64,000 nt of DNA from Scatophagus argus (GCF_020382885.2 NC_058496.1:25028501-25092500), one strand, 5' to 3'. Counted from the stretch's first letter, positions 1 through 12,840 are shown. Notes: generated by a model from the sequence alone, not told the origin. Made by a program: numbers and translations.

Positions 1-1539
1 TTAGGAAATCATTTCCGTTTTATTATAGGTTATTACCCCTAAACACATCACCCTTGTCCGTTAATCTGTGTTTATCTATTTTGAACTTTATATTTCAACA
101 TAAACCGAATAAAAATATAGACTTGTATGTCAAGCTGAACATATGAGGACAGAATAAAAGCCTTTCTTCATTGGGCTGCTTATAATGAACTTTATAAGAA
201 TAATATTTTTAAAAGACAAATAAAAAGTACATTTAATTAAATATGGCCGAGTCTATGCGAGGAAACAGAAGAAGTTCCTTTGTTATTATTATTATTATTA
301 TTGTTATTATTTTTACAACCACAGATAATCTGGGTGTGACCGATGGCTCGTGAATTTACAAAAGTAATGTCGACAACTTTCTATGTTTGGTTCTTTATTT
401 GCAGCCTGCTGAGTGGAGGACAGAGAGGGAGATCGCAGCATTTACTCAGTGCCAAATGACTTTCATGGAAAATGACAGCAGGACAATACGGACATCCACA
501 CACTGCAGCGCGAAAGCAGCCCGTTCATCTGAACCTTTTGTCCGTTTATCTACCTGTAACGCGAAATTAATGATCATGGGTAGGATTTTCAATCCTTGGC
601 TTGGAATTAATTTCAGACATTTTTCTTTTAAAAGTAACTGGACGTTAATAATGAATAGCCACTATCTTTGGTCATAGGTTTAAAATTTAAAGCTGTAGGC
701 CTCTTTTACTCCTCGAAGCCTGTATGGTCTTTCACTTTTTGTTTTCTTAATTTCGGATCTGATAGGCATACTTTATATTTATTTTTCTATCAAAGCCAAC
801 GAAATTCATTCTCACATTATTAAGGTCATTCATATCAGTAGGCCTATTCTATCCTGATTAAAAAAAATTAAACTGTAAGCTTATGGCTCTTTCTGGTGTC
901 ACACAATAATATTCAATGTATTCAACAGTAATTATTTAGTGAAATTTTAAGTGAGGTATGTATAAAACGTTTAACGTTTCTTTATTGTTACAGCAGACTC
1001 TCCCCACGATGAAAATCATAGTCTAATCACTTACAACACAGCAACTTATTTATTGGATTGCTGTAGTTTTTATCCTTTTCTGGCATCTTTATTAGTAAAT
1101 GTCATTTAGATGTTTGCTTCGTCAAACTGGCTAAGAGACACTGCAGCACGACAATGCTGGTAATTTAAAATGCGTAATTTTTTAAGCTATAGAAGCAGAG
1201 ATTTGTATACTAGAATTACATCATATCTGCCAGATGATGATAGCAGTGCCGCTGTAACGGTCCCTCCATGTGTTGGAGGTGAAGACGTCAGGCCTGCAGG
1301 TGCAGCTTTATTTGCCACTTAATTTATTACGCAGGTTACGGCTGACCACCCAGGGCTGCCGTTTCCACGCCAGGAATGCTTTGATGTCGGGCGGGACGGA
1401 CGGTGGGACAGCAGGATCCGCACAGAGCTGGACCCTCCAGGGGAAATGTGCTGCCTGTGTCCACGGGCTTATCGCGGCTCAGTACCGTGGGGTGGGGCGG
1501 GGCCGAGAGGGGGAGAGGCGGTACCTCCAGAGGTCCTTG

Positions 1540-2475
1540 AATGAGTTCCCAGGCGTCTTTTAAGACGTACCAGGCGTATGTCAGAGGATCTTTGGGAATC
1601 TTGAAGAGGGGATTTTTTTTTCGATTGGACTTAATGGGCGTTTAAGGTTGTGCCAGAGGTACTTGAGAAGTCTCCTAAAGGAGAATCGGAAGGTCCAGGT
1701 TCATGAGTAATCACGAGTACTGAAGCGATTTCAGACGTTATTGACCCAGTTTTAGATGTTTTACAGGGACCTGGAGATCCTCGAGGTGGTTGCAAGGATC
1801 CCTGAAGAAGGAATATCATTAATCATTAATATTTCAAAGTGTCTGGTGATCAGTGAGGAGCTTCAAAGAATCCTTTACGGTGTTCCAGACAGTATTGGGC
1901 GAGTTTCAGGTGTTGGTGGTGTTTGTAGGGGTCTTGGTGTCTTTTAGAAGTTAAAGATCCTTGATTGATTTCAGGCATTACTGGATATTATTATTATTGT
2001 TATTATTGTTGTTGTTGCTGTTTTATTTTGCATGGGTATCCTTAAAGAACTTAAAGGGATCTCTGAAGGGGTCCCAGGCATTAGGGTTCAGGGATCATTT
2101 TGAAGTCTGACTCCAGGTTGTATTATTATAGAAATTTTAGGGGTTGCTGCAGAGGTTTGGTCATCTTTGTGAAGGTTTCAAGAATTCTTTGAAATCAAGC
2201 ATCTGGGGGATCCTTAAAGAGATTCCAGGTATTTTGAAAGAAGTTGTAAGGGTCCTTGAGGCTACGCAGTGATCCTTGAGGAGTTTCAGGGAATCTGTAA
2301 GATATTCCAGCCGTATCTAAAAGAATTTCCTGGAACCTGACAGGGGTTTGGTTCCTTGAATGGATTCCCAGTGTTATTGGAGTAATTTCAGGATTTTATA
2401 AGGATCCAGGGATGCTTTGAGTGGTTTCCAGGTATTATGGAAGGAATATCATAGATCCTTGAAGGGATCACAGAA
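1540..2475. repeat. Degenerate tandem array, unit about 40-50 bp
   Basis: A loosely conserved unit resembling GATCCTTGAAGGGATTTCAG followed by GTATTATTGGA recurs about a dozen times, for example near 1795, 1950, 2040, 2210, 2270, 2350, 2400 and 2450. Spacing is irregular and identity between units is modest, so this looks like an old minisatellite-like array. It is not coding: the short open frames across it are interrupted and have no motif. Confidence 0.65.
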
Positions 2476-2749
2476 ATAACAAAGCCAACATAAATAAAAG
2501 AAATTCATGTTCATTCATCATGAGGGACAGTGACAAGTCAAAATATTCTAAAAATTTAGATCTAGTGGGGCTTTTTGTTATAAACTTTTTGCAGTTTGTT
2601 TTGTAAAACCTCCATTTGTAGCCCACAGGTATCTCTGTCCAAAATGCTGTTTATTTAGGGTGTAGTCTACAGAAATGACTCAATACACAGCATTTACTGA
2701 TTTTATGTTTTTAATGGGTGCAACCTGCAAAAGGACACAGACACATAAT

Positions 2750-3060
2750 GACACTTTCTCACACGCTGTCCAGTTTACTTTTGGGGCTGATTGAAACAAC
2801 AGCATCTTGTTGGAAGTGTCCCGCTGTGCCGGCCATAAAGTGTAACAGGAGCTGTGTATAGATAGAAGTGCAGAGTGGGATCACTGGGGATCCTGTTATG
2901 TTAATTAGCCTCTGATGGACCGACAACACATGCAGCTGAATACAAAACCAGACGGGACAACATTTGTCTCTGTCTGAAGGAGTGTGACACCTTGACCTCT
3001 CATGGCTAATGTGCAACAGCCAAGAGGACGCGTCCCTCTGCAGGGGACAGCACATAGGAA
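2750..3060. promoter_or_regulatory. Candidate conserved non-coding element (composition only)
   Basis: This block is less AT-rich than its surroundings and lacks simple repeats. It contains homeobox-type TTAATTAG (about 2899-2906) and mixed-base words of the kind seen in conserved enhancers. No alignment was possible, so the call rests on composition and on its position in a developmental transcription-factor cluster. Confidence 0.2.
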
Positions 3061-4299
3061 GCATTCAGATCTTTGACTCAAGTGGATGTGCTCATCCCAG
3101 ACTTTAAAAATACTCTGATAGAAGTTCAAAATGTAGGTTTTTCCGCAAACTTCAAAACCATTAAAAATAAATGTAAACAGCTCAATTAAGAGTAAAAGAA
3201 GCGAACTCTAGGGCACTCTATGAAGCAGGGACCATTAAATGTATATGTATATTTCAAAATACGGCAATTTAATTGTCTGTCAGTTAATCACCTAATTGTT
3301 GAAGCTGTGCTTGTTGTAAATTTATAACAAAATATCATGTCTTTTAAGCTTTTCACACAGTAACTAAAGCAGCCAAATAAATAAAAGGCGCAGTATTTCC
3401 CTCTGAGAAGCAGTAGAAGAGAAGCAAATTAGAATGACAAGAAAACACTCACATAAAGTACAATACTTTGTACTATTTGTACATTACTTAAATGTAATTA
3501 GTGTCACTGGTTGTGGACAAGTCACATTCAGAGTTTTTACATTTAGTCAGGACTCAAACTAAAGCAGCTCACACCAGTTTAGTTATCCATCCACTAATCA
3601 GCAGTGTCCTTGTAATGTATCATTATTAGCCAAAATGAGTTCGCTAAATTTCAACAAGCTGCTGTCAGTTACATGTTGCAATTAAATTCTGATGAGCAGT
3701 AAATGATGCCATATTACCATTTACCCCAGCGGAATTGCATAATACTGTAGGCCGCAAGATGGTGAAGAAAAAATGCCCATTGTGCCCACTAGGCGGCAGA
3801 ATGGACTCATTCCAGTGATGAAAACAGCTTTTAAACCGATGGAACAAAAAAGGTTTAGAAATGATATACAGTGCGTGAATTAGGAACATACAGTTTATGG
3901 TTCAAACCTTTATGCTGATAAACAGTGATAAAAATAAATGCTCTTGTTGTGTCTTTGACTTAAGTATATCAATAACACTATATTATATGATGATATTGAA
4001 AAAAATGAACGATTAAATCGCTCCCTTATTCTTCGTCTTGTTTATATTAGTCATAAAACGTCTTTATAAAAAAATTAATTTTTTTTTAAAAAAACTTAAT
4101 TGGGGATGTTGTTCTGATTAAAACACATTCTTATTTCATTTTATTTTAGATTTATTTATGACGATTCTGTACACCCCGTAAAGGAGATTTGGCCTTCGAA
4201 ATTAACAGGCTGTTGTTAAATATCACCACTAGATGGCAGCATTTGTCAGGTTTAAATCAAAGGAGCAGCAGCTGAGCCGACGAAGAAACACAGTACAGT

Positions 4300-4640
4300 A
4301 TACTACAGTACACTTGGACTTACTTAAGTATTTCTAGTGTTTGCAACTTTATACTTCAACAAATACTGTGGCATTTTTATTGAGTTATTGAGAAATTCAC
4401 AATTTACCCAGCAGTACACACATAAAGCATCGGCCATAATGCAATCACAATACCTAAACTATTCTGAAAAGCTCCTTCTGCATTATAAGTACTTTTTTTG
4501 TTTGATATTTTCAGTATAGGCCTATATTTTCATAAGGGTATTTTTTGTAATTTTAAGTAAAATTTATAATGCAGGTCTTTCCCTTGTAATAGTGTAAACT
4601 TACACAGTGGTATCACTACTTTTACTCAAGTAAAAAATCT
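4300..4640. repeat. Dispersed fish repeat of the 'ACTTTTACTCAAGTAAA' type
   Basis: The segment runs from a 'cagtatactacagtacac...acttaagta' start to 'acttttactcaagtaaaa' near 4618-4636. Similar wording recurs at 5370-5665, 47875-48060, 58745-58875 and 63760-63880, which marks a multi-copy non-coding repeat. I recognise it as common in teleost genomes but cannot name the family. Confidence 0.5.
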
Positions 4641-5369
4641 CAGAACAACTCACAGACATACACACACAAAGTCAGCCTTTAAAGTAGACTAACTAACTGA
4701 CAAAGTGGCTCATAATGTTGTGATGCGACTCAAGTGAATCATTATTTTAAGGAGGTGAAGAGTGAGGTCACAAAGCACTTGTGTGTGCGTGTGTGTTTTA
4801 ATTATTAGGTTTTGAACATATAAATGTGTGTTTTAGGTGAAAAATTAAATAAAATAAGCAAATAACATATAAATAAAATAAAAATGGAAAAGTATACCTC
4901 TTTCATCTATTTTTCTTGCACCTGACATATCTTATTATTTTATTATTAATTCAGAATATAAAACGGAAACAAAATAAAAGATGCAGCCCTTGGTGCACAT
5001 TAAGGATGTTAAAATATTTTGTATCAGTGCTGAGCATTAATGAGGTCTGCAGCTGCTAATTTACAAGTAAACATCACACGTGGTCTGATTACAGCAGAAT
5101 CTTGTATCCATTCGTGTCCTCGACTGAGTGTCAGGATTCGAGGATTTTATTATTAGGGAACTGCTGGCTGACTGTCATGAAACCAACCAGCAGCTCCCAA
5201 CAACGTAGATCTTCACTGGTCATTTTCTTTAACCAAGCTGCATAATTTGAACACCTGCACAGGTAGCTTCAGTCTCTGAATCCAATATCGTCCATATACA
5301 TACTTATGCACTCTCTCCTGCTGGCTGGATCAGTCCACAATGACCTGTCCAGACTGCACAATGGAACTA

Positions 5370-5665
5370 ATTTCATTTACTCGAAGTACTGGAGTTAAGT
5401 ACAAATCCAAGGTACTTGGACTTCACTTCAATATTTCCATTTTGTGCGACTGTATACTTTTACTCCACTGCATCTCAGAGGCAAATATTGTACTTTTTAC
5501 CCCATTTGTCTAACAGCTTCAGTTACCGTAGTAAAAAAAAAGTAGTCAATGTGAGCTCAACCTGAAACATCCGCAGCATTAGCAGTACACAGTGAGTACT
5601 TCTACTCTGATACTTAACTTGCATGTCACTGATATCACTTGCATGCTTTTACTTAAGCAAAATAT
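5370..5665. repeat. Second copy of the same dispersed repeat
   Basis: It contains 'atactttt actccactgc' (5452-5471), 'gtacttttta cccc' and 'taacagcttcagttac', then 'cttttacttaagcaaaa'. This matches the layout of the copies at 47875-48060 and 58745-58875. It is non-coding and lies downstream of dmrt3. Confidence 0.5.
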
Positions 5666-6320
5666 ATTGTTATTGTTATTATTATACTGATATGATTTGT
5701 TATGTTTGTCTCTCCTGTACACCTGATGTTACTTCTCGCCACTGTTACAATGGAGGCCATATTGGTGAACATGATTGACTTTAACATAACAACCCTCTGA
5801 TGTTGAATTTGATTTAAAATACTGGAGGATTATTGAACACCATGAACATGAAAGTCATACTCAGCTAAGAACTTAAAAAGCAGACAGGTAATTTTTATTC
5901 GCTGAAGATTTTAGTTTGATATTTTATACAACTTCAGCCATCAACAATACCTGTGAGTAAAGACAGCAGCCTAATCCATTTGGGAAACTCTGATTTATTT
6001 GGCATACTCTTAACATGCAGTGATGATCCTTACATCGAAAGTTTTCACAGTACTAAACATGCTTACAGGAAATAGATGACAGCTTTTCAAAACAATATGA
6101 ATCCGTTTTGGTCGTGTCCACATGACATCTTGAAAGCCTGATGTTAGAGGATTAACATCATCTCATCAAAGGGTGATTGCTTGACACAATTCAATTCAAA
6201 CAAGACACAGGACCCCTCGCCCTCCACCCACCCAAAAATACTCGACATACACTGGTTGTCCATTCACAATAATACATTTTTGGTGTCCTCTGCTGTATTA
6301 GTCCATCATCAGCATCTGTT

Positions 6321-7345
6321 CTAGGCGGAGGAGTTCAGGATGCGGGAGTCTGTGGAGTCGGAGCGTTCTTCGTACTCCTCAACAGGGGAGTAGAGGCCGG
6401 GTTTGGGTCCCAGCGTGCAGCTCTCCTCCTGGATGCTCATGCGCTGCTCCTCTGAGGATCTGGAGGGGAGGATGGGCGAGCCACGGAACACGGACCCACC
6501 CGAGCCGGCGGGAGCTGCGGGGGAGAAAGGAGACACGTACTGGGCCGTCGAGCGGAGCTGGTACTGCTGCTGCAAGGCCATGGTATTCCACAGAGTCACG
6601 TCGTTGTGCACGAAGGGGCTGGCCTGGCTGCTAGTCAGAGAGTTGAGCAGCATGAGCGGGTAGCGCATGGGCTGCGGAAAGGACGGGTGCTGCAGGGGGA
6701 CAGCCAGCGGGCTGGTGGACACCACGCCCGAGGCGGAGTCGGATGTGAAGCGCAGGGACTCGGGGACCCGGAAAGCAGAGCCCACCGACCACTTAGCGGA
6801 GGAGGACACCGGGTGGTAGGAGCCCAGCGTGTGCTCGAACAGGTGTCCATTTGAAGGCAGCATCAGGGCGTCCGGTTGCGGGTCGGCGTGTGGATGCGCG
6901 CTCCCGTCAGGACCCCGGCTGGACAGCAGCACCTCGATGGCCCCCACCAGATCTCCCCCGCAGCCTCTGAGGATGAGCTCCAGGACAGGAGGCTTGTGAG
7001 CGGGGAATATCTTCTTGAGGACCTCCAGCGGCGGCCGGTTGGCTCGGAGGCTGAAGGGCAGGTTGATAGAGCCGGCGAGGCCTTCGATCAACACGCTCTG
7101 CTCCGCGGGGCTGACGGGATACTTGGGGGAGCTCTCGGGTTTGGCTTCCTTCTCGGTGCTGCCGGTTTTGGGGAGGCTGTAGCGGCTCTCCTCCTCCGGG
7201 TGGGAGGGGGTTTCTGGAGGCTCTGGGGTGTAGCAGGAGTTTGGTTTGGAGCCCTCGGGGGAGCTGACCGGGTCTTGCTCCTTCTCACTGGAGTTCTCCC
7301 CGTTTTCAGCCCCTGACACCTCATCAGGACTGTCCTCTGTGGGCT
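6321..7345 (-). CDS. dmrt3: dmrt3, coding exon 2 (DMA domain and C terminus)
   Basis: DMRT3 is a nuclear DM-domain transcription factor, known in vertebrates for specifying spinal locomotor interneurons and for gonadal expression. This exon carries residues 134-474. It starts after a CAG acceptor (phase 1) and ends at the TAG at 6321-6323. An acidic Ser/Pro/Glu-rich linker leads to the DMA domain at about residues 236-276 ([20 protein letters not shown], then [18 protein letters not shown]). DMRT3-specific blocks follow: [62 protein letters not shown] and a C-terminal [17 protein letters not shown]. Total predicted length is 474 aa, close to mammalian DMRT3, with the same two-exon structure. 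In teleosts this gene is often called dmrt3a. Confidence 0.95.
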
Positions 7346-8847
7346 CTGCAAGACGCGGAAACAAACAGTCAGGAAACAAGTTTGGGCAGGAAACACAGAG
7401 TGAAAACAAACATTGAGCTTGCAGTGAAGGCACGTACATATCTGCCGAGGTATTAAATGAATCGGACACAATAATCTGACTCCTGAAACATTTCTTCTCT
7501 GCACTTAATACAATCTCCTGGTTCGTTTAAAGCCAAACCGCCCCTAAACTCACAAGAGGAAACGTAACATACAATTAACCTCTTGCCATCTTGTCTCCAA
7601 CAACATTTTCCTCAAAGTTGTTAACACTAAGTGCTGACCTCGTGTCTGTGAGGAATCTACAGTCGATGCCTTTTGTCCACATTTTGTAAACAAACGACTT
7701 TTGTCTCGGTAACATTTCATCTGGAGTTGACCTCCTGCATAGAATATGGCGATTACATTCGATTGGGGCCTGCAGTCCTCCGCTGATTACTGCAATCTGT
7801 TAAGCACTGAGCTCGGGCTGAGAGGCTCAGCACTCAGCTGATCGCTGCTCAGATGTTTTGGTCTCACAGTGGAAACAGCCGAAGTCTGCACTGTGAAGTA
7901 TTCACTAATTACTAGGCCGCTGTGTGGGAGGAAAATAACCCTGAACAATAAAGACTAATTTGCTCAACAACAAAGTGACGTAAAATAGTGAAATCTGAAT
8001 AGTTAATATTTGGGGATAAGTACCTTTACAGCCTCCAAATGATCACACGTCTCAGATAATTCACAAAATCTACTTAAAAAAAAGAATGTAAAAGAAAAAA
8101 ATGTAAAGACATTAGTAAATACAGACGAAATACTACCATTTTTATATTTATCGAATAATTATAACAATACAGAACGAACAGGTCTTCTATCCTATTAATA
8201 ACTTAAAAAATGCATAAACCAGGCTTGTTGCTTTTGTTCAGATCTAACCTTTTTCACAAACATCTTGTAGGCTAAAACATGTCACGAAACAAACATTATT
8301 CATTTTTACCTTCAGCACAAACACATGGTATTCTTAGCATATGGACAGTTTTAAACATAACACAGAATTTGCTCATTATTTTGTTATCTATTCTGTCTCT
8401 TCTGCGTCTTATTTTTCTTATCTTTATTGATGTAAATATAAGGATGAATTCGGACTGAATAAATTACCTCATAAATAATGTCACAAGAAATGTAAACGAA
8501 TGTGTTTGTGGCACCGCTGTGTAACTGAAACCTTACTTAAAATATAGAAATGACAGCATCTTAAGTTAACAGGGAATAATTTGTGTGAAAATACCAAACA
8601 GGCGTCACATCAAGATTAGAAACATCCAAATCTCCGTCTCTTCGTTGCATTTGATTGTTTTTAAGAATGCACTGACCTTTCACATTTTTTGTTACGGTTT
8701 TATTACGATTTTTATTATTTATTGGGCACCGGTTTAAAACTGTTTGTATTTAAAAAAAAAAAAAAAAAAGTAAATAAATAAGCAAATAGGTAAAAATAAA
8801 TAAATAAAAATCAGAAAGTCAAACGTCACCCTTCATCACTCTCCTAC
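7346..8847 (-). other. dmrt3: dmrt3 intron 1
   Basis: The intron is 1.5 kb with canonical GT (plus-strand ac at 8846-8847) and AG (plus-strand ct at 7346-7347) ends. It is AT-rich, with an A-rich tract at about 8751-8769. A more GC-balanced block at about 7720-7880 stands out from the rest and could be a conserved intronic element. No coding signal is visible. Confidence 0.85.
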
Positions 8848-9247
8848 CTGTGCATGTTTGTGCTTCGGCCTGCACCGGCTCCGTGCTGCTCCACCTCAAC
8901 TCCACCTCCTCCGTCCTCGGCGGGGCTCCCTGGTTCCCCTCGCCGGCTCCGGAGATGCCGATGCCGGACAGTACTCTGAGTGACTCCGGGATGAGGCTCT
9001 CCAGGTTCTCGTTGGCCTGCTGCCTGCGGAGCGCCACCTGCGCCGCCATGACGCGCTGCCGCTCGATGATGAGGATGCATTTCTCGCAGGTGCAGTCCTT
9101 GAAGCGGCAGTAGCGTTTGTGACCTTTGAGCCACGACAGCACGCCGTGGTTCCGGCACCGCGCGCACTTTGGGGTCCTCTGGAGCGGGGCCCGGGGCTGA
9201 GACACCGGAGCCCCCATGTACAGGTAAGGGGACCCGTAGCCATTCAT
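8848..9247 (-). CDS. dmrt3: dmrt3, coding exon 1 (DM domain)
   Basis: The exon encodes residues 1-133 plus one base (phase 1), ending at an ACAG|GTAGGA donor. The start is the ATG at 9245-9247 because the protein then begins [18 protein letters not shown], the conserved DMRT3 N terminus. An in-frame ATG 70 codons upstream is treated as 5' UTR. The DM zinc-binding residues are visible as C28, C31, H34, H43, C47, C52, C54 and C57, followed by the recognition-helix region [20 protein letters not shown]. Joined to the exon at 6321-7345 it gives an intact 474-aa frame. The neighbour upstream is dmrt1 on the same strand, as in other vertebrates. Confidence 0.96.
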
Positions 9248-9600
9248 TCTGTCAGATGCAGGGTGTTTTCCAGGACGCACAAGTGCATTTGCGGAGAGGC
9301 AAGACGAGGGCGGGAGTGTCGTTGCCCGAGAGATGGGGCTGGATGGAGCTGCTCTGCCACACGCATGACAGGATGAGGATAAGAGGTGTTGGCTTGTATT
9401 GAAGGATCCACCTTTCTCTTGGCTGACAGCACAGATATGCATCAGGCTGACACGCACTTATGGAGACTAGTAAACAAACGCTGTCACTCGCGTCAAGGCG
9501 CTTGCACGCTGCAAAAAATATCCATGTGAGGCTGGTGTGGGAGAGGAAAAAAAACTGCCGGTGAGGATCAGATAACCCAACATGTTTCCCTGTTAGGTTC
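9248..9600 (-). promoter_or_regulatory. dmrt3: dmrt3 5' UTR and probable promoter region
   Basis: This sequence lies immediately upstream of the dmrt3 start codon and is moderately GC-rich close to it. The reading frame stays open to 9457 but the upstream part does not resemble DMRT3. No unambiguous TATA box was identified, and the transcription start is unknown. Confidence 0.45.
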
Positions 9601-10309
9601 ACATGTTTGTAGAGTTTCCTTTAAAACAATAACTTTCCAGCTCAGGGAAATGCCTCTGGCAAGATTCAAGGGGACCAGACACATTCTGTCTTGAAACTGA
9701 ACCAAATAGGCTCTCCATGTATTTTCAGTGGTTTAGAGGTTGCAGGACTTATTCCTGCAGTTGGTATGAAATGGTGAGATTCTTCATAACAGCAACATTA
9801 TCCTCAGAAATGGTCCCAAAAGGCAAAAGCGTACAACAGTCCTGTAACACCACAAAATATAAATGCAGGCCATCATACGTGGATTTATTCAAATGCATAT
9901 ATCAGATCTGTTCATGAAAAAACATGTCATTTAAACTGATTATGGCATCATAAATACACATATGCATGTAAGCATGTAAGATAAACTCAGACTAAATATA
10001 AAAACATTTGGCACCACATCTGTTAAAAAATGCCTTAAATGAGTCCCTGTATGAAACAAGCATCCATTAAAAATCAGAGACTAAACTGGCACCCAAACTG
10101 GTTTAAAGGCCATATTAACATCAAGACATCAAGCATCAAGACCAAATGGGATCATAAGTAAAAAAGACATGTTTAATATCATTTTTGTCCTAACTCAAAT
10201 GTACAAAAATATTACATCCCCAGCTGTCAAATTTGTAACATTTTATAGACTGCAGCAAATGCTGGAGTCTCTGCAGGAATGACCATTTAAACACACCTTA
10301 TTTTAACAA

Positions 10310-10372
10310 GACATTTAAAAGAAACTTTAAATTTCAACTGTCAGTTGAAATTTAAAGTTTCTTTTAAATGTC
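10310..10372. repeat. Perfect 63-bp palindrome (31-bp arms, 1-base centre)
   Basis: Bases 10310-10340 and 10342-10372 are exact reverse complements around a single T at 10341. The arms contain TTTAAAAGAAACTTTAAA. The symmetry continues imperfectly outside (an ACACCTT-like word left, AAGGTGT right). Such a structure could extrude as a cruciform, be a fold-back transposon remnant, or be an artefact of inverted sequence in assembly. Confidence 0.9.
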
Positions 10373-11956
10373 CAAGAAAAGGTGTAACCATGAGTCCAAA
10401 GTCAGCTGTCATCTTTATCAAAATCCCAGCTGTCAACCATGAAACATTATTAAGCAAACACCCAATTAAACCTTTACGGAACATTAAAAGATTAAATGCA
10501 AGATTAAGTCTGCACAAGCTTTGTAGGTTCCTAAAAATATGGCAAATCAGGTTTTGACAATTCTTGAGACATATCAAAAAAGGTTCATTTTGAGAAAATA
10601 ATGAGAGCATGCAGTCAAAGATCATGTAAAACTTAATTTTAAAAGTCAGGACATCTGTCTGTATTTATCCTCCCTGTTGCCTGCAGGCCCACAGACTAAA
10701 GCCTAAGACTTAATTCAGACAAAACGCTTGCAGCTTCTCGCACCTTTTACACAATCATACATAACTTAAATGATTAGGTCTCTACATGTATAAAAGCCCT
10801 TTGGGAACTATGTCGAGGATGCTGATACGACCCTTCTGCTGGACTAATAGAGGTCATTGAAACATAACACCGGACAAAGGCGGGGCCCATTTCTGACCGT
10901 AAAAAAGGTTTATTCAAGCAAATAATGGGATCTGAGCCTATGTGGCTTACAGAGAATAAGAGCATGGTAAACTTCCCCACATGAAGCCTGTCTCAAGGGC
11001 TATTAAGCTTTTAATTGGAAAATAGCAGAGGAAATTTCAAGGTGACTAGAGTGGCTTTACAGTTTGTGCCGGCCGAGTAGATTTGTGGGAGTGGGAGGAG
11101 GTGGGTGAACATCTACACCAAAACGCATAATAAATTTATTCATATTATTTGTTGATAAAGAGTAAAACACAAACTGAAATAAAAGTTTATACTGCAGGCT
11201 GCACTGCAATTGGCATAAGGCCTGACTTATTTTTTATTTCATTTCAATGCACTGCAAGATGAAGATGCAGAAAGCTTGTCATGTAAACATTTTATGCTGA
11301 GGTCCAAAGTGTAAAACAGATTTTAATCTCTGAGAAATACATCATCTTTATTATATAGTAATATAGTGATACAGTATGTTAGAAGGTCAGTCCACATGAC
11401 TTTGACCTTAAGAGAAAGTGTCTATAAAACAAAAAATAAACAAAAATATGATACCTGAATGAAATAAATCATAGATAAAAACAAAAAACACACAGACTAA
11501 CTTCAAGTCTGTAGGACAGTTTCAGGCTAACATCGAACTGCTGCGACCTGCTGGTGAGCTAACAGTTAAGTCACAATAGCTCTAGTTCTGTTTACTTTCC
11601 CCTGACATTTTGTTCAACAATACAGAATGTTTGATTCAATAATAAGTTAGCCTACTGAAGAGGAAAAACAAAAGTTCAAGTTAACAAGCTTGCTAATGAT
11701 CAGTTACAAAACTTATCCTAGTTCGCTTAAACCCACAGAGCATCGCTGGCAGTGCGACAGTGCAGGAAAGCTGCCACAGGATTTTTAAAATTCCTGTATG
11801 CGACAAAATACAGAGTTTTTATTTGACAGTCACAGGCTTAATGAGTGCACTCAAATGATCAAATGTAATGGCATTTATAGGCTTTATCTTGGATGTTAAA
11901 GTGGCAATAAATTCTCACAGTATACACATATAACTGTACCATCAACTGGGAACCAT

Positions 11957-12541
11957 GGAGGCACAGCAGAGGTTGTACTTTCTGCGACAGCTGAAGAAGT
12001 TCAACCTGCCTCAGGAGATGCTGATTCTCTGCACTTCGATCACTGTCCTGTTTGGATCAGCCACCAAACAGGACAGGAACAGACTACAACAGATAATCAG
12101 GTCTGCAGGAAAAATCATCGGGGCCTCCATTCCCCTCCATTCCCAGTCCCCTCCATTCAGGACTTATACCAGTCCAGGGTCAAAAAACGGGCAGGAAGCA
12201 TTACTGCAGACCTCTCACACCCTGCACATAAACTGTTTGTTCTGCTTCCCTCTGGTAAGCTCTGTATGCCAAGACTACCAGACACAAAAACAGTTCCTTT
12301 CCCAAGGCTGTCTCCCTGATCTCCCTGTAATCCACCTGCCATTGCATGAACATCACACTGTTTGCACACCATGTACATATATTTATATCTTGTTTTTTTC
12401 CTTTTGGTAAATACTTTATTTTCATTATTATTATTTTCAATGTTTTGTATTTTGTATTGTGCACAGGAGAGAGAAAAATCCTGAGTCAAATTCCTTGTAT
12501 GGTCACACGTACTTGGCAAATAAAGCTGATTCTGATTCTGA
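11957..12541 (+). mobile_element. 5'-truncated CR1/L2-like LINE, 3' end
   Basis: The plus-strand frame reads AQQRLYFLRQLKKFNLPQEM, then FGSATKQDRNRLQQIIRSA and GKIIGASIP. This is the segment after the reverse-transcriptase core that also occurs in the LINE at 59137-61605 (ARQRLFHLRCLRDFRLP, GSCTKQDLSALRRVVRSAE). It ends in a 3' UTR with AATAAA and a (GATTCT)n-type tail near 12525-12541. The element is a dead 0.6-kb fragment. The clade assignment is by resemblance. Confidence 0.8.
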
Positions 12542-12754
12542 ATGTCATTGTCCTACAGAAGTCCTACACACTGGTCTTATAACATTCCTCTTCTTCTAGC
12601 GCCATCATCCTGGTCAGAACTGCAATTTCTCCAGTATGGTGGTTTATTCCTGCAAAACATGTTACATTTTCATCAGCTTAGCTGAACTTTCTGGTAAAAA
12701 CTATTTCACAACCATATATTATGATGTTAAACAACATTATACCTGATAAACATC

Positions 12755-12840
12755 AACATGTTATGCTGATGTTAGCATTTAGCTCAAAGCACTGCTGTGC
12801 TCAAACAGCCTCAGAGTCGCTACCATGGCTATAGAGCTTT
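12755..12840. repeat. Short dispersed fish repeat fragment
   Basis: The string 'gttagcatttagctcaaagcac' followed by 'cagcctcagagtcgct' and 'catggct' is a word pattern I recognise as recurring in teleost genomes. A partial echo ('tagcatttagctgagc') occurs near 12928. It is non-coding and the family is not named. Confidence 0.4.

Larger units (their letters stand above)
1..6320. other. Non-coding region downstream of dmrt3, toward presumed dmrt2
   Basis: No convincing protein-coding exon is visible on either strand. The sequence is AT-rich and holds an ATT-rich microsatellite near 283-312, a degenerate tandem array (1540-2475), a less AT-rich block at 2750-3060 and dispersed-repeat fragments near 4300-4640 and 5370-5665, each listed separately. 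A minus-strand AATAAA at 5994-5999 lies about 320 bases past the dmrt3 stop and is a plausible polyadenylation signal, so roughly 5970-6320 is probably dmrt3 3' UTR. Short open frames such as 387-677 have no recognisable motif. Confidence 0.6.

Noticed and set aside
1-6320. Search for dmrt2 exons at the left edge
   Set aside because: No DM domain or DMRT2-like peptide was found in any frame, so dmrt2 presumably lies outside the window.
6876-7316. Plus-strand open frame of 146 codons over dmrt3 exon 2
   Set aside because: Antisense shadow of the GC-rich dmrt3 coding exon, with no motif of its own.
9248-9457. In-frame upstream ATG that would add 70 residues to DMRT3
   Set aside because: The added peptide has no DMRT3 similarity, while [12 protein letters not shown] at 9247 is the conserved start. 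Treated as 5' UTR.
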